Assembly (NCBI GenBank): GCA_947471745.1
Contig: CANJKZ010000180.1
Span: 206,001-270,000, forward strand
From: Closterium sp. Naga37s-1
Lineage: Eukaryota; Streptophyta; Zygnematophyceae; Desmidiales; Closteriaceae
Direction of reading: 5' to 3'
Length of the DNA: 64,000 bases
This document shows, one piece after another, positions 63,999 to 64,000 of the stretch. The number at the start of each line of letters is the position of its first letter. Position 1 is the first letter of the stretch. A program made the translations under genes and the position numbers. Below the pieces are notes generated by a model, which was given only the letters and a program-made list of their open reading frames with translations, had not been told where the DNA came from and made no database searches.

Positions 63999-64000
63999 GG

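Overview
The window looks like nuclear DNA of a streptophyte green alga. A desmid or Closterium-like zygnematophyte is my best guess, but the sequence does not settle the species. The reasons are a plant-type xyloglucan fucosyltransferase fragment, legume-type (L-type) lectin domains, LysM domains, a plant-like purple acid phosphatase C-terminus, Copia retrotransposons primed by initiator tRNA-Met, a eukaryotic tRNA-Val with a pol III T-tract, and many GT-AG introns. There is no operon structure.

Layout. 1-2.6 kb: an intact hAT (DUF659-type) transposase on the minus strand. 2.9-8.85 kb: minus-strand exons of the membrane half of an ABCD/SbmA-type ABC transporter, with introns full of decayed copies of the neighbouring exons. 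9,710-35,698: one LTR retrotransposon (element B, target duplication ATGTC) carrying at least four later Copia insertions (A, C, E, D) and a Tourist-like MITE. 36.3-39.15 kb: a plus-strand secreted DUF1996 gene. 39.8-41.5 kb: minus-strand terminal exon of a purple acid phosphatase and its decayed copies. 41.8-44.8 kb: an LTR-less Copia fragment (F). 45-46.3 kb: CAG and 16-bp minisatellites. 46.4-49.26 kb: plus-strand fucosyltransferase exons with an antisense tRNA-Val in an intron, cut off by an LTR-plus-leader fragment (G). 50.2-53.76 kb: plus-strand multi-LysM gene. 54.57-58.84 kb: a convergent minus-strand homologue that adds an EGF-like exon. 61.1-64 kb: two L-type lectin domains on the same minus strand, possibly the N-terminal part of that LysM gene.

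Two features stand out. First, almost every host intron holds tandem partial copies of the adjacent exon, usually with its splice site, plus a private minisatellite. Second, the junctions between these copies repeatedly carry a short palindrome of the form TTTTGAG-NNNN-CTCAAAA, whose central four bases vary (TCGA, AATT, GCGC) but are themselves palindromic. I did not see it inside the 26-kb retrotransposon block. This is the strongest candidate here for something undescribed, although an assembly or library artefact must be excluded.

The host genes suggest extracellular and wall functions: wall glycan fucosylation, secreted phosphatase, and carbohydrate recognition by lectin and LysM domains. 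Coordinates of exons come from reading frames plus GT/AG sites by eye. No transcript or database search was available.
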